A stretch of DNA of 64,000 bases from Hybos culiciformis (Eukaryota > Arthropoda > Insecta > Diptera > Hybotidae): assembly GCA_964007475.1 (NCBI GenBank), contig OZ023274.1, forward strand, positions 53,959,678 through 54,023,677. The letters run 5' to 3'. The stretch's first letter is position 1; every line of letters starts with the position of its first letter. A model generated the notes under the pieces. That model had not been told where the DNA came from. It made no database searches and saw only the letters and a program-made list of their open reading frames with translations. This document shows, piece after piece, positions 53,396-63,916 of the stretch. The position numbers were made by a program, and so were the translations under genes.

Positions 53396-54296
53396 TGCAT
53401 ATCATACAAGTTGCTGTTTGTTTATTTTTTTATTATTATTAATTACGTATTATTAATACATACTACTATATTTTATAATAACATTAAGTTAAGGTTAGTA
53501 CAAATATCAAACAAGTTGATGTCTGTTTTGTTTTTAATTATTTAAATACGTATTTTTAATATATGTTATAATTTGGTAATAACAGTAACATAACCCATTT
53601 TTATTTTAGGACGCTATAAAACTAATACTTCATCTCTATCATTTCTTTCCTAATTTATTCAAGAATAACAAATACACAATTTTAATTTATTTTATTATTT
53701 TAATTTATTTTATATGGACACTGGTATAAGATATAATATTAACAAAGACATGTTCCTAAAATTTTTTTTAAGAAGTAACTAAAAAGGTTGAAAAATTATT
53801 ATTATTATTATTAACTTCTTAATACTAATAACAAAGCAATATCTAATTTAATTTTTTTTTATATAGTACCTATAACATCATGTTTTAAAATAATTAGGAA
53901 AGAATCAAAAATGTACATTAAATATTTAAAACAATAAGTGTGTTAGCAAATTATAGATTGATTTTTCAATGCTACTGCATAGTTGGAGTGTCACAACAAT
54001 AATGATACGAAATAAATATATTCTTCAAGTTTCCAAAAATATTATTTAAAATTTTTAAGTAAGTGTACAAATTTTTAAATCTTAGCTTATTATTTTATTA
54101 TTAAGAAAATATCCTTCATCTTAAAAATTTTTATTCAACTAAATATGAATACGATAATAAAATACAAAATAAAAAATAACAAGACTTTCGGAATTTTCCA
54201 GAATATTTATTTAACGCCGCCTGATAAAATAAAATAACCGCCGTCTTCCATTCAGAATGACAACTTTTTCTTTAAAAAAACTACATATTGTGGTTA
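53396..54296. other. AT-rich intergenic stretch
   Basis: Runs of A and T with short ATT repeats at about 53800. I see no gene. A 110-codon frame at 53213-53545 starts in 5S spacer and is not credible. Confidence 0.5.
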
Positions 54297-54524
54297 TTTT
54301 ATTTTTTATTTATTTATTTATTCATATGACAATAAAAAAGCCATTCAAGGCTTATACAAATTATTGTTAGAGTACAAGAAAAAGAACTTAAAATAAAATT
54401 ATAAAATAATTCATTATAACTTAATTACAGTTTTCAAATTATAAATCTTAAATCTTAATTTTAAATTTTTAATTTTAATTTTAATTTTTCAATTTAACAA
54501 CATATTATTTTTCTATAATTTTGT

Positions 54525-54564
54525 TTTTATGTTTATGTTCATGTTTATGTTTATGTTTATGTTT
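54525..54564. repeat. TTTATG microsatellite
   Basis: About six units of TTTATG with one TTCATG variant, in the 3' UTR of the minus-strand LINE. Confidence 0.8.
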
Positions 54565-54853
54565 CCCCTGTATATGGGTCCAAAAAATTAAATGAAATGA
54601 AATTAAACTAAATTAAATTAAATTAATCAAACTCAAAACTTTTCGAATCAAATCATAAATAACAAAATAAAATAATATAACTAATAATATAATAATAATT
54701 TTTAATATTTTCAATGTTTACAGTCATTGCAGGTAAAGCAATTTAATTGACACAAATTCACAGCTCAACCCCCTCTTCAAGACTCCCAAATGAACCCCTC
54801 ACTTTATCTCTTGTAATAGGATTTTAAGTTTTTGGATCAACCAACCCCACCCA

Positions 54854-57736
54854 CTAAGGCCCGTCCGAAAAAAAAACCTTTAGTTTATTCAAAAATATTT
54901 TTACTGACACCTCCTCCTTAAAATTCAGCATATTCCAATTTCGTATATTCCTATTAAAGAATGAAAAATCCATTATTCTATGTGAATGCTGCAACATATT
55001 CAAATTCAAGGGATATCTAGGCTGCGACGAAAAAATAAGTCTATTAAAAAGATAATGAGGAGACCTATTTGCTACTATTTTATATAAAAGCAATAGGTTT
55101 CTTATTTTTAAATAATACAGAAAATTAGTCCCCAATAATAAACATGCAATCTCATTCAGATTTCTAGCAAACCCATTCAGACCGTAGCAAAATCTTAACG
55201 AAGAATTAAAACACACTTTCAGTCTCTCAATTCTATATGCAGCAGTGCCACAATAAAGTTCACAACCATACAAAAAGAACGGTTTAATAAGAGCATTTAC
55301 AAGCAATTTTTTTATCGATAAAGGTAAGTAATGGTTCAAACCATAAAGTTTTCTCAGTGTAAAAATTACTTTAGATATAACTGTATTTATGTGATCCTCC
55401 CACGTGAGACATTCATCCAACACAAAACCCAAGCTTTTCACTTTAGCCATATATTGGATCCGTTTACCCTGTAAGTACACAATATCCAATTTATCAGACA
55501 CCTTTCTATTGAAAAATGATATCACCTGAGTTTTATCCGGATTCAGTCTTAATTCATTTTCAGTCGCCCACACAGAAATATTTTTAAGATCCTCATTAAT
55601 TTGATGTACACATTCTGCTTGTGACTTTAAAGGAGTAGAGTATAAAAGCTGAACATCATCAGCAAAAATATGAGTCAGCGGATGACTCAAAATACTAGGC
55701 AAGTCATTAATAAATAAAATAAAAAGCCACGGCCCCAAAATCGATCCTTGAGGTATACCTCTGCATAAAGGAAGTAAGTCAGAAACAACATTATCCACAG
55801 ACACATATTGATACCTATGAGTAAGATATGAATAAATTAAGTTACAAGAATAGTTAGAAAAAGAAAAATTTTTTTTTAATTTGAAACAAAGCTTAGAATG
55901 ATTTATACTGTCAAATGCTTTACTAAAGTCAAGCAATAGCAAAATTGAAACAGATCTTTTATCCATATTTAGCCTAATAGCTTCCGTCAGATCCAAAACC
56001 GCAGTAGTTGTACTATATCCTTCCCTATAAGCGGATTGAGTGGATATAATCCCATTAATAACTTTTGGCATTTTACAAATTTGCAATTTTAAGATTTTTT
56101 CAAAGACCTTAGATAAAGTAGGAGAAATACTAATTGGTCTAAAATCAGAAGGGCTTACTGCATTCTTCACTTTTGGAATAGGTATCACTCTTGCCACTTT
56201 CCAGGCACATGGAAAAGTCGACGTCATTATAATTGTGTTAAATAATTTTAAAAAATACTGTTCGAAAATTGGGTAAATAATCCTTAAAAACTTTATGGAG
56301 ATTCCATCAACACCCGCAGCATTGGACTTAATAGATTTGAAAGCACAGCCCAACTCATCTGTATCAATACTCCTGAAAGATAACGCATCAGAATTCTCCT
56401 CAAGATTAGTATCAGTCCTAGCAGTTACACTACCCGACTGCGCAGAAGCAAAAAATTTATTCAAAATGCAGCCATTCATAAAACTGTCCATATTACCATT
56501 TTCCTTACATACTCCAATTGAACTAATTTTATTCCAGAGCTCTTTTGTTGTTTCCTTCCCCGTAAATTTCTGTAAACCCTCTTTATATTTTTCCTTCCTT
56601 ATTAGTTTCGTTACTCTATTCCTATATTTACAGAAAATTTTCCACCTGTCATCATTTTTATTATCTATATATGCTTTGAAGGATAGATCCCTAAGATTTT
56701 TAGCCTCCTTAATCACATTGGTTTCAAAAAAGAGTTTACTGTTCTTAATTCGTATTGTTTTGAGAGGCACAAATCGCTCAAACAAATTTTTTATTGTGTT
56801 ATCAATAATGTCTAATTGTAGATTAACATTATTTGTCATATAGAGCATACTAAAATCCAATGAACTAGCATATTCTACTAGAGCGACAATATCAATACCA
56901 TTGTAATCTCTGAAGGAAAATGTTTGTGCCAACTGCGGTACTCGAAAATCCAGAGAAACAAAGATCAACGCATGCTTCGATATCGATGGAACCCACATCT
57001 TATTTACATATTTCACATCACATAAGTCATTCACAATGAAAAAATCTAGCAGGGACTCACTTTGATGATGTGTATCAAAATGCGTTGGGGAGTCGTTGTG
57101 AACCAACTCAAGAGAATAATTTCTAAAAAAATCTTCAGTTAATTTTTTTGTACCAACATTCAACAAATTTTTGTTAAAATCACCCATCATAATAATATTT
57201 TCATGAGACACGCAAATTTGTTCAAGAACGTTATTCAGTTTAGTTAAGGGAATAGTTTTATCTGGAATATATATAACTCCAATCAGAGCAGAAAATTCAT
57301 TACCAGAGACCTTCACAAACATATACTCTGGACAATTTAATTCAAAATCAGACTTCTCAATTATTTTACATTTAAATCTATCTGAAACAAACAAGGCTAC
57401 CCCTCCTCTTCTTATATTTGGTCGATCATTTCTAAATATTTTGTATCCAGGTATTTCCACAGATTTGTTAGTATGATAACTTTTAAGCCATGATTCAGTC
57501 ACACCCAGAACACCCAACTCACCAGAAAAGAGCAAAGATTTTAATTCATAGTTTTTGATAGATTTGGAACTTGGTGCTAGACTCTGACAATTCAAATGGC
57601 CCACATTCAAAAATTTAGATTTTTTTCCAAGGCACCTCCTCAAGAAGGCGGAATTAGTTGAACCATTACCTATTTGATTGTTAGTGATCATAAGCAAATC
57701 CCAAAGAAGAAGTCGAACCAATGAAACTGTTGTCAA
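54854..57736 (-). CDS. LINE ORF2: endonuclease and reverse transcriptase, 960 codons
   Basis: Residues about 40-260 form an APE-type endonuclease: LNVGHLNCQS (N49), VTESWL (E81), RRGGVALFV, MGDFNKNLL (D186, N188). The final motif reads SKH (253-255) where this family normally has SDH, so a catalytic aspartate appears replaced. The reverse transcriptase shows IPIPK...DFRPISISPTLSK (about 519-543), LLLDFSKAFDSINH (about 600-613), GIPQGSILGPWLFILFINDL (about 660-679) and FADD (691-694). The C-terminus has YGCELYCGTAAYRIERLKVC. The frame is fully open. The N-terminal 35 residues look non-globular and the true start may lie further in. Confidence 0.88.
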   Translation of the reverse strand: MTTVSLVRLLLWDLLMITNNQIGNGSTNSAFLRRCLGKKSKFLNVGHLNCQSLAPSSKSIKNYELKSLLFSGELGVLGVTESWLKSYHTNKSVEIPGYKIFRNDRPNIRRGGVALFVSDRFKCKIIEKSDFELNCPEYMFVKVSGNEFSALIGVIYIPDKTIPLTKLNNVLEQICVSHENIIMMGDFNKNLLNVGTKKLTEDFFRNYSLELVHNDSPTHFDTHHQSESLLDFFIVNDLCDVKYVNKMWVPSISKHALIFVSLDFRVPQLAQTFSFRDYNGIDIVALVEYASSLDFSMLYMTNNVNLQLDIIDNTIKNLFERFVPLKTIRIKNSKLFFETNVIKEAKNLRDLSFKAYIDNKNDDRWKIFCKYRNRVTKLIRKEKYKEGLQKFTGKETTKELWNKISSIGVCKENGNMDSFMNGCILNKFFASAQSGSVTARTDTNLEENSDALSFRSIDTDELGCAFKSIKSNAAGVDGISIKFLRIIYPIFEQYFLKLFNTIIMTSTFPCAWKVARVIPIPKVKNAVSPSDFRPISISPTLSKVFEKILKLQICKMPKVINGIISTQSAYREGYSTTTAVLDLTEAIRLNMDKRSVSILLLLDFSKAFDSINHSKLCFKLKKNFSFSNYSCNLIYSYLTHRYQYVSVDNVVSDLLPLCRGIPQGSILGPWLFILFINDLPSILSHPLTHIFADDVQLLYSTPLKSQAECVHQINEDLKNISVWATENELRLNPDKTQVISFFNRKVSDKLDIVYLQGKRIQYMAKVKSLGFVLDECLTWEDHINTVISKVIFTLRKLYGLNHYLPLSIKKLLVNALIKPFFLYGCELYCGTAAYRIERLKVCFNSSLRFCYGLNGFARNLNEIACLLLGTNFLYYLKIRNLLLLYKIVANRSPHYLFNRLIFSSQPRYPLNLNMLQHSHRIMDFSFFNRNIRNWNMLNFKEEVSVKIFLNKLKVFFSDGP

Positions 57737-58240
57737 AATGAAAAAAGTACAGTCCTTTTACAACTGTAAAAGCAATAATCAATAACAAGATGCAATAACC
57801 GTAAAATCGAAAATAAAAAAGCAAATAAAAAATAAATAAATAAAATAAAATAACCAATCTAATAAAAAAATAATAAATCATTAATAATAATAAAACAAAC
57901 TTAAAAATTATACACTTAAAAATTATACAGGGGAAAAACACTAACATAACATTTAGATATACAAAAAATAAGCATTTTGGCTCTGCTTTAATCCATTCTA
58001 AATTCAAAATACAATTTTTAATATACTCCTCAATTTTCCTCACTTTTGAAATCATTACTACAAAACAAGTAGATATATCTAACATATGAAAACTTTGGGG
58101 GTGCATATCCCTGAAACGAAAGCTTACCGGTAGAAACCTTCCGGGATATAAGGGTTTGAGGACCGCCCCTACTTTCTCACCAAGTTTCGGACAAATCGAA
58201 CACGTCAACTGCACTTACGTGACTGTTTTTCTACCTGTGT
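57737..58240 (-). other. Presumed 5' region of the minus-strand LINE
   Basis: A 177-codon frame (57681-58214) overlaps the start of ORF2 but has low-complexity Phe/Leu/Ile runs and no domain. It most likely is 5' UTR. A recognisable ORF1 is absent. Confidence 0.4.
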
Positions 58241-59471
58241 ACCCATCTACTTGTGTAGGTATGTACCTACCTTCTACCAATATTTAAAAATATATTTTTT
58301 TTTATTTCTTGAAAATAATTTTAAATCTTATTTCATTTTATGAATATATTTGCATTAAAAATTTTTATTGAAAATTATTCATTAAAAAAAACTCTAGAAA
58401 AATGTTTTGATTTTATCACAAATCACAATCATGTTTTTTTATTTCAACATTTCAATAATTTTTTAAAAATTATTTTTAATTTATTTTTATGAAAATAGGT
58501 ACATTAAAATGAAATATCTTATTTCTTTTTTGTAAAAAAAACAATACATAACTAGGTACTATACTAAAAATTCACTTGTAGTAGCTAGGTAAGGAAAAAA
58601 TTTTCCTAGAAAGGATTTTTATTTTATTTTGGATATTTTAAAAATTTTTTTTTTAATATACTATTAAAAAATTGATTTTTTATTAATTTATCTTCATTAT
58701 TATTCAATTTAAATTTATTTTTAATTTTTCAAACTAAACAAAAATCACTACCGACCAACATAGCGAACAAAAATTTTAAAACTACTTATTAGTCGGAATT
58801 TTTTATTTATTATCCCTACGAAAAGTTTTGTTTACTTTTCAAATGCACTGTTAATTATCTTAGTTGGGTGATGAGTGAACATAATGAAATATCAAATCGT
58901 ATGCTCAGAAATGAAACAACGTATGATATTTATACGTCATTATTAGATAATAGCACCATTCGATTCCTCGTACTCGATTTTATTAGTACAGTACAACTAT
59001 TTTGCAATATTCTTAAGTTGATTAAAATGTGTTTTTAAGATGAAAATTTTACGTTACTTGATTTTTTTGCATACGCTTTTTTAATTTTCAAATCTTTAAA
59101 CTCAAACTACTCGAAACTAAACTTTTCATTATACATTGTTTGATTTCTCAACAGATGAAATGTTCTAATTTTTATGGCATTCAATAATACCTATATGTTT
59201 TATATCTCCGTCTGGATTCAACGATACTTGAAGCATGTGTCAAGTCGGAAAATTTTTCTTTCTGAAGCTTCACTGAATAACACTAAAGTACAGTACGGAT
59301 AACCCTAAAGTAAATGAGTTTTTTTTACGATATTAAAAAAGAAAAGAAAACTTTATTTACACTCATGGGTTTTATTAATATAATAAGATACATATTGAAA
59401 ATAAATCTAAATTATAAAATTGTATTTTTTTCTTCATTTCATTATTCATCGTCATAAATAAGTTTGCTCTT
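58241..59471. other. AT-rich intergenic stretch
   Basis: No RNA gene, frame or TIR recognised. A GTAGGTATGTACCTACC palindrome at 58255-58271 is the only notable structure. Confidence 0.5.
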
Positions 59472-59590
59472 GCCAACGGCCATACCACGTTGAACACACC
59501 GGTTCTCGTCTGATCACCGAAGTTAAGCAACGTCGGGCGTGGTTAGTACTTAGATGGGTGACCGCTTGGGAACACCGCGTGTTGTTGGTA
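59472..59590 (+). rRNA. 5S rRNA gene linked to U1/U2, distinct subtype
   Basis: Full-length 119-nt gene outside the array. It differs from all array genes by C17 (CCACGTTG) and G61 (CAACGTCGG), a compensated base pair in the same helix, and it has G87 and G97. The flanks are unrelated to array spacer; a T10 run follows directly. It looks functional. Confidence 0.95.
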
Positions 59591-59660
59591 ATTTTTTTTT
59601 GTTGTGTATAAAAAAAACCGCGTGTTGTTGGTAATTTTTTTTTGTTGTGTATAAAAAAAA
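59575..59660 (+). repeat. 43-bp tandem duplication of the 5S 3' end
   Basis: CCGCGTGTTGTTGGTAAT plus the T-run and GTTGTGTATAAAAAAA occurs twice (59575-59617, 59618-59660). The same doubling is present in the right arm, so it predates the inverted duplication. Confidence 0.9.
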
Positions 59661-59725
59661 CATCTCTTTGAATTTAGTTTTGTTAAAACAATTTGTATTG
59701 AGGAATAGGACAAAAATGTTAAGTA

Positions 59726-59780
59726 TTTTTTTTTTTTCAATTCAATTCAATTCATATTTATTTCCAAGATATTTCAAGTT
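59726..59780 (-). mobile_element. LINE 3' tail fragment
   Basis: On the minus strand: GGAAATAAATATGAATTGAA plus further GAATT units and poly-A. Only the last tens of bases of the element are recognisable. Confidence 0.6.
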
Positions 59781-60370
59781 TTATTTTTATTTTTCACTAC
59801 TATAATACAATTATTAAGTAAGTCAATACTTACAAAGAAAAGTTGTGATTTAACTTTATCTACTGAAATATATTATATCGAGATAGGTATACAATTTGTT
59901 GGATAATAATCTTCTATTCAGGGATAAAATAAACAAAACCCTTTGGAAATTTTCCTAGGATAAAAATTTTAGTATTTAGTTAAAGGAAAAGGAATATGTA
60001 GTTATTTATGGGTCGGTAAAAACAAATTTGTTATATACCCATACTAGATAATCTTGATATAATAATAGTAAGGATATGTATTTATTGTGATAACGAAATA
60101 ATTGTATTATGTTTGTTTTCTTTAACTGTTATTAGGCACAATGCTAAATTCATTTAAGCCGAATAATTCATAAAATTTCTGAAATAGAAAAAGGTGTAAA
60201 AGAGTACAAACCTAATAAATGGCATTTCCTCCTATCATATCGAATGCAAAGATATTGTTTAGTTAAATTTAGAGATTTAATGATGCAAAGTTATATAGAA
60301 TTGCAGTGCAGATGTTCTTAATAATTTTATTCAAGTGTCTTATTCTAATATCATTAGAAGTTTTAATATC
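59781..60370. other. U1-5S intergenic sequence, left arm
   Basis: No gene seen. It is conserved with the right arm with few differences. Confidence 0.5.
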
Positions 60371-60373
60371 ATT

Positions 60374-60990
60374 AGCTAGCCACCCACTAACACTTTTTTT
60401 CCAGAAAAAACTTTCGGGTTTTGTTTTCAAAAAACTGTCAGTTTAAGTGGCATTTCAACAAAAGCTCTTTGCACACACACTACACAGTTAAAACGTTGAA
60501 AAAAGTGGAAGTTTGAACGGCAGTTAAAGAGCTTTTATAAGCCTAACCAATTGTTGTTCTTTGGAATGTCGTGTGGAATGTGTAAAATTTTGTGATTCCA
60601 AATGACAATCCAACGATCTTTTTTTGTTTTTAATAGTACAACTTTGTGTTTTTGAATTAGTTCAAGTGTTTTAAATTTTTTCTAGTTTAAAAAATGTCAG
60701 AAAATTTAATTATATGTGCTATGATGGTTTTAATCGGACAAAAATTAAAAAAAAAAAACCTAGAAGGTGTTGCCAAAAAAGTTGTAATTACTTGTAATAA
60801 ACTGACGTTTTTCCGTTCAGTTTGAATTTTGTTAGTGTGTGGACTAACGTGAAAAAGTGTCAATTGGAGTGGCAGGTTGAGTGTTAGAAAAAATGGCGCG
60901 TCATATTTACCACACACTAACAGAAAAATGCAGTGAAAAGCGTGGCGTGTCATCTGGCGTTTCAAAAAAAGTGTCGGTGTATGGCTTGCT
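60374..60990. mobile_element. 617-bp MITE present only in the left arm
   Basis: Imperfect TIRs of about 27 bp (AGCTAGCCACCCACTAACAC against AGCAAGCCATACACCGACAC, then T7 on both), flanked by ATT on each side (60371-60373, 60991-60993). The right arm has the uninterrupted site AATATCATTGAAAC, which proves the edges. No transposase frame. Superfamily not assigned. Confidence 0.88.
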
Positions 60991-61081
60991 ATTGAAACAT
61001 TATGTTCATTATGTACATCATTCATTATATAAATATGTACTTTATTAGTTTATTTCTTTCTTTGTTTTTTAGGATAATTTA

Positions 61082-61244
61082 TCGGGACGGCGCGAACGCC
61101 ATTCCCGGCTATCAAAAATTACACGCACGAGTTATCCGCATTAGGGATAATCGCGGAGGTCAACTCCATCTAAGTGCAATGACGAAGCCTCACTCCGGAG
61201 AAACCGCCTTTTTGATCACGGTAACCTCTACGCCAGGTAAGTAT
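61082..61244 (-). ncRNA. U1 snRNA gene, left-arm copy
   Basis: Read on the minus strand it begins ATACTTACCTGGCGTAGAGG, the 5' splice-site recognition sequence and start of helix I. It continues through GGAGTGAGGC, CTCCGCGATTATCC, the Sm site AATTTTTGA and the final hairpin GGGAATGGCGTTCGCGCCGTCCCGA (shown in two parts: GGGAATGGCG, CGCCGTCCCG). Length is 163 nt, as expected for insect U1. It pairs with 5' splice sites in the spliceosome. Identical in sequence to the right-arm copy as far as I checked. I could not identify its PSE. Confidence 0.95.
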
Positions 61245-61480
61245 GCTTTCACATCGCATCAAACTTGTATATAAAGTAAAATTTCAATTAAATTTATGTG
61301 AGTTTTAAAATTGTGTTAAAAAAAATCAAAGAAAATGAATCATAAAATTATTATGTTTATTTATATAGGTACCTACATGATTTCTTTTATTATTAAGATA
61401 ATTTTTTTTAAATATTTATAAGTTACATATTTTTATCATAAATTTTTATATAAAACAATTCGAATATTCGGAATCTAGTT

Positions 61481-61667
61481 ATCGCTTCTCGGCCTTATGG
61501 CTAAGATCAAAGTGTAGTATCTGTTCTTATCAGCTTAACATCTGATAGACTTCCCATAGGGAGGCAACAAATGTTAAACTGATTTTTGGAAATAGACGGA
61601 GTGCTAGGGGTTTACTCCACCTCTGTCGCGGGTTGGCCCTGTATTGCAGTACAGCAGGGATCGGCCC
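61481..61667 (+). ncRNA. U2 snRNA gene
   Basis: Starts ATCGCTTCTCGGCCTTATGG and has the branch-point recognition GTAGTA (in GTGTAGTATCTG), the CCCATAGGGAGG stem-loop, a Sm site GATTTTTGG, and the 3' hairpins ending GGGATCGGCCC. About 187 nt, close to the usual 188-192. It lies in the spacer between the two inverted U1 arms. It pairs with the intron branch site. It looks intact. Confidence 0.95.
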
Positions 61668-62131
61668 AAATATTTAATCCTAATAAAAAAATTAATTATT
61701 AAGTTCCTTTTAAATAAATTTTTTTTAAATAATTATGAAGTATGAAGAATATTTATTATACAAACTTTGATATTGTATTTAAAAAAAGTTTTTGTTCAGA
61801 AAAGGTTATTTTTTAGGATTAAATTGTGCAATAATAAATAGCGCCAATTGTTTTCCTTCGAAAAATCATTTAATGTCTTTTTTTTCAATTTTAAACCAAT
61901 TTTTTATTTATAAAAAATTTATTTATTAGGAATTACAAAAATCATTCCGATTTCACTTGCTCGTTAAATAGTTTTAAAGAAACAAAATAATAGAAAGAAT
62001 GCAGAACGAGAAAAAATACTTATAATTTTTTTTAAATGTTTGATAGGGAACATTACATAATTCAATAAAAAATAAATTGAGTAGGTACAATTTTATTTAT
62101 TTTTTGTTCAATATAAAGTTGTAAACTATTG
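61668..62131. other. AT-rich spacer after U2
   Basis: No gene or repeat recognised. Confidence 0.5.
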
Positions 62132-62178
62132 GAACGTCGGGCTTGGTTAGTACTTGACCGCTTGCCGCGTTGTTGGTA
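62132..62178 (+). pseudogene. 5S fragment with internal deletions
   Basis: AACGTCGGGCTTGGTTAGTACTT, then GACCGCTT, then GCCGCGTTGTTGGTA: the 3' half of a 5S gene with two internal deletions. It carries G61 like the U1-linked 5S, not the array type. Confidence 0.75.
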
Positions 62179-62763
62179 TCTTTTTTGTTGTCTAGGTTAA
62201 ACATCTCATTAGAATTTTTGGGCCTATTATATTACATAAAATTTCAATTAATAAACATAATAATTCTTTCTACAATAGGAACACGAATAGCAAATCTGAA
62301 CTAATTTCTTTCTTTTTTAGTAAGGTAGGTATTTCGAATAAGTTTTGGAATTTTTTTTTCTGAATTAATTTTAATAAAAATTACAAAAACGCAAAATAGG
62401 TATTAATTTTATTGATTTTTACTAAAAAGAATTTTTTAGAAAAATTTTCAAATTTTGTTGCTTTTGTACCGAAATTTGTTTTTGCGGATATTTTTCGGTT
62501 CAATTTGTAGATGATTAATGGTTTAATCACAGCTCCCACCGTAAAGTAATTTTTGGAGGAATGCTCGGAAACCAATTCACAACTAATTTTACGTAAATCT
62601 GAAATTTGAATACAAAAAATCAAAAGTATATTCTGCAAGCTTTTTTTTTCTATATGTATACCTAAATATAAATAAAAAAATAATGCTCAATATCTCAAAT
62701 CACTCAAACTTAATTAGGAGTTGTTTTTATGAATGTGGAATGAAAGTATAGTGATATAGTGAA
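62179..62763. other. AT-rich spacer before the right arm
   Basis: An 85-codon minus-strand frame (62381-62638) has no domain and is not called. Nothing else seen. Confidence 0.45.
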
Positions 62764-62880
62764 ACAAACATAAATAATTTTATGATTCATTTTCTTTGAT
62801 TTTTTTTAACACAATTTTAAAACTCACATAAATTTAATTGAAATTTTACTTTATATAGAAGTTTGATGCGATGTGAAAGC

Positions 62881-63043
62881 ATACTTACCTGGCGTAGAGG
62901 TTACCGTGATCAAAAAGGCGGTTTCTCCGGAGTGAGGCTTCGTCATTGCACTTAGATGGAGTTGACCTCCGCGATTATCCCTAATGCGGATAACTCGTGC
63001 GTGTAATTTTTGATAGCCGGGAATGGCGTTCGCGCCGTCCCGA
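62881..63043 (+). ncRNA. U1 snRNA gene, right-arm copy
   Basis: Same 163-nt gene as at 61082, in the opposite orientation, so the two U1 genes are convergent on nothing and divergent in 5' direction toward the central U2 (their 5' ends face each other across it). Confidence 0.95.
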
Positions 63044-63726
63044 TAAATTATCCTAAAAAACAAAGAAAGAAATAAACTAATAAAGTACATATTTATATAA
63101 TGAATGATGTACATAATGAACATAATGTTTCAATGATATTAAAACTTCTAATGATATTAGAATAAGACACTTGAATAAAATTATTAAGAACATCTGCACT
63201 GCAATTCTATATAACTTTGCATCATTAAATCTCTAAATTTAACTAAACAATATCTTTGCATTCGATATGATAGGAGGAAATGCCATTTATTAGGTTTGTA
63301 CTCTTTTACACCTTTTTCTATTTCAGAAATTTTATGAATTATTCGGCTTAAATGAATTTAGCATTGTGCCTAGTAACAGTTAAAGAAAACAAACATAATA
63401 CAATTATTTCGTTATCACAATAAATACATATCCTTACTATTATTATATCAAGATTATCTAGTATGGGTATATAACAAATTTGTTTTTACCGACCCATAAA
63501 TAACTACATATTCCTTTTCCTTTAACTAAATACTAAAATTTTTATCCTAGGAAAATTTCCAAAGGGTTTTGTTTATTTTATCCCTGAATAGAAGATTATT
63601 ATCCAACAAATTGTATACCTATCTCGATATAATATATTTCAGTAGATAAAGTTAAATCACAACTTTTCTTTGTAAGTATTGACTTACTTAATAATTGTAT
63701 TATAGTAGTGAAAAATAAAAATAAAA
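63044..63726. other. U1-5S intergenic sequence, right arm
   Basis: No gene. It preserves the MITE-free site at about 63130-63145. Confidence 0.5.
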
Positions 63727-63779
63727 CTTGAAATATCTTGGAAATAAATATGAATTGAATTGAATTGAAAAAAAAAAAA
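63727..63779 (+). mobile_element. LINE 3' tail fragment, right arm
   Basis: Mirror copy of the fragment at 59726-59780, ending in GAATT repeats and poly-A. Confidence 0.6.
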
Positions 63780-63916
63780 TACTTAACATTTTTGTCCTAT
63801 TCCTCAATACAAATTGTTTTAACAAAACTAAATTCAAAGAGATGTTTTTTTTATACACAACAAAAAAAAATTACCAACAACACGCGGTTTTTTTTATACA
63901 CAACAAAAAAAAATTA

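Larger units (their letters stand above)
54297..58240 (-). mobile_element. Second LINE (CR1/Jockey superfamily), minus strand
   Basis: The coding strand runs right to left. ORF2 is at 54854-57736. The 3' UTR of about 530 bp contains TTTATG and ATTAA microsatellites and ends in an (AAAT)n tail at 54297-54322. Upstream of ORF2 about 500 bp could be 5' UTR or an ORF1 remnant, so the right edge is uncertain. It is a single copy in this window and unrelated at family level to the LINE in the 5S array. Confidence 0.78.
59505..61360. repeat. Left arm of a large inverted duplication
   Basis: Matches the reverse complement of 62764-64000 almost base for base, apart from a 617-bp MITE (60374-60990) present only here. 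The arm includes most of the 5S gene, the 43-bp duplication, a LINE tail and the minus-strand U1 gene. The right arm runs off the window, so total arm length is unknown. Confidence 0.9.

Noticed and set aside
57681..58214. 177-codon minus-strand frame upstream of the LINE ORF2
   Set aside because: Low-complexity hydrophobic translation of AT-rich DNA, overlapping ORF2 in another frame, no ORF1 domain.
61002..61274. 90-codon frame through the U1 locus, mirrored at 62851-63123
   Set aside because: It runs antisense through the U1 snRNA gene; RNA conservation explains both copies.
62381..62638. 85-codon minus-strand frame
   Set aside because: Isolated, lysine- and phenylalanine-rich as expected of AT-rich DNA, with no recognisable domain or neighbour.
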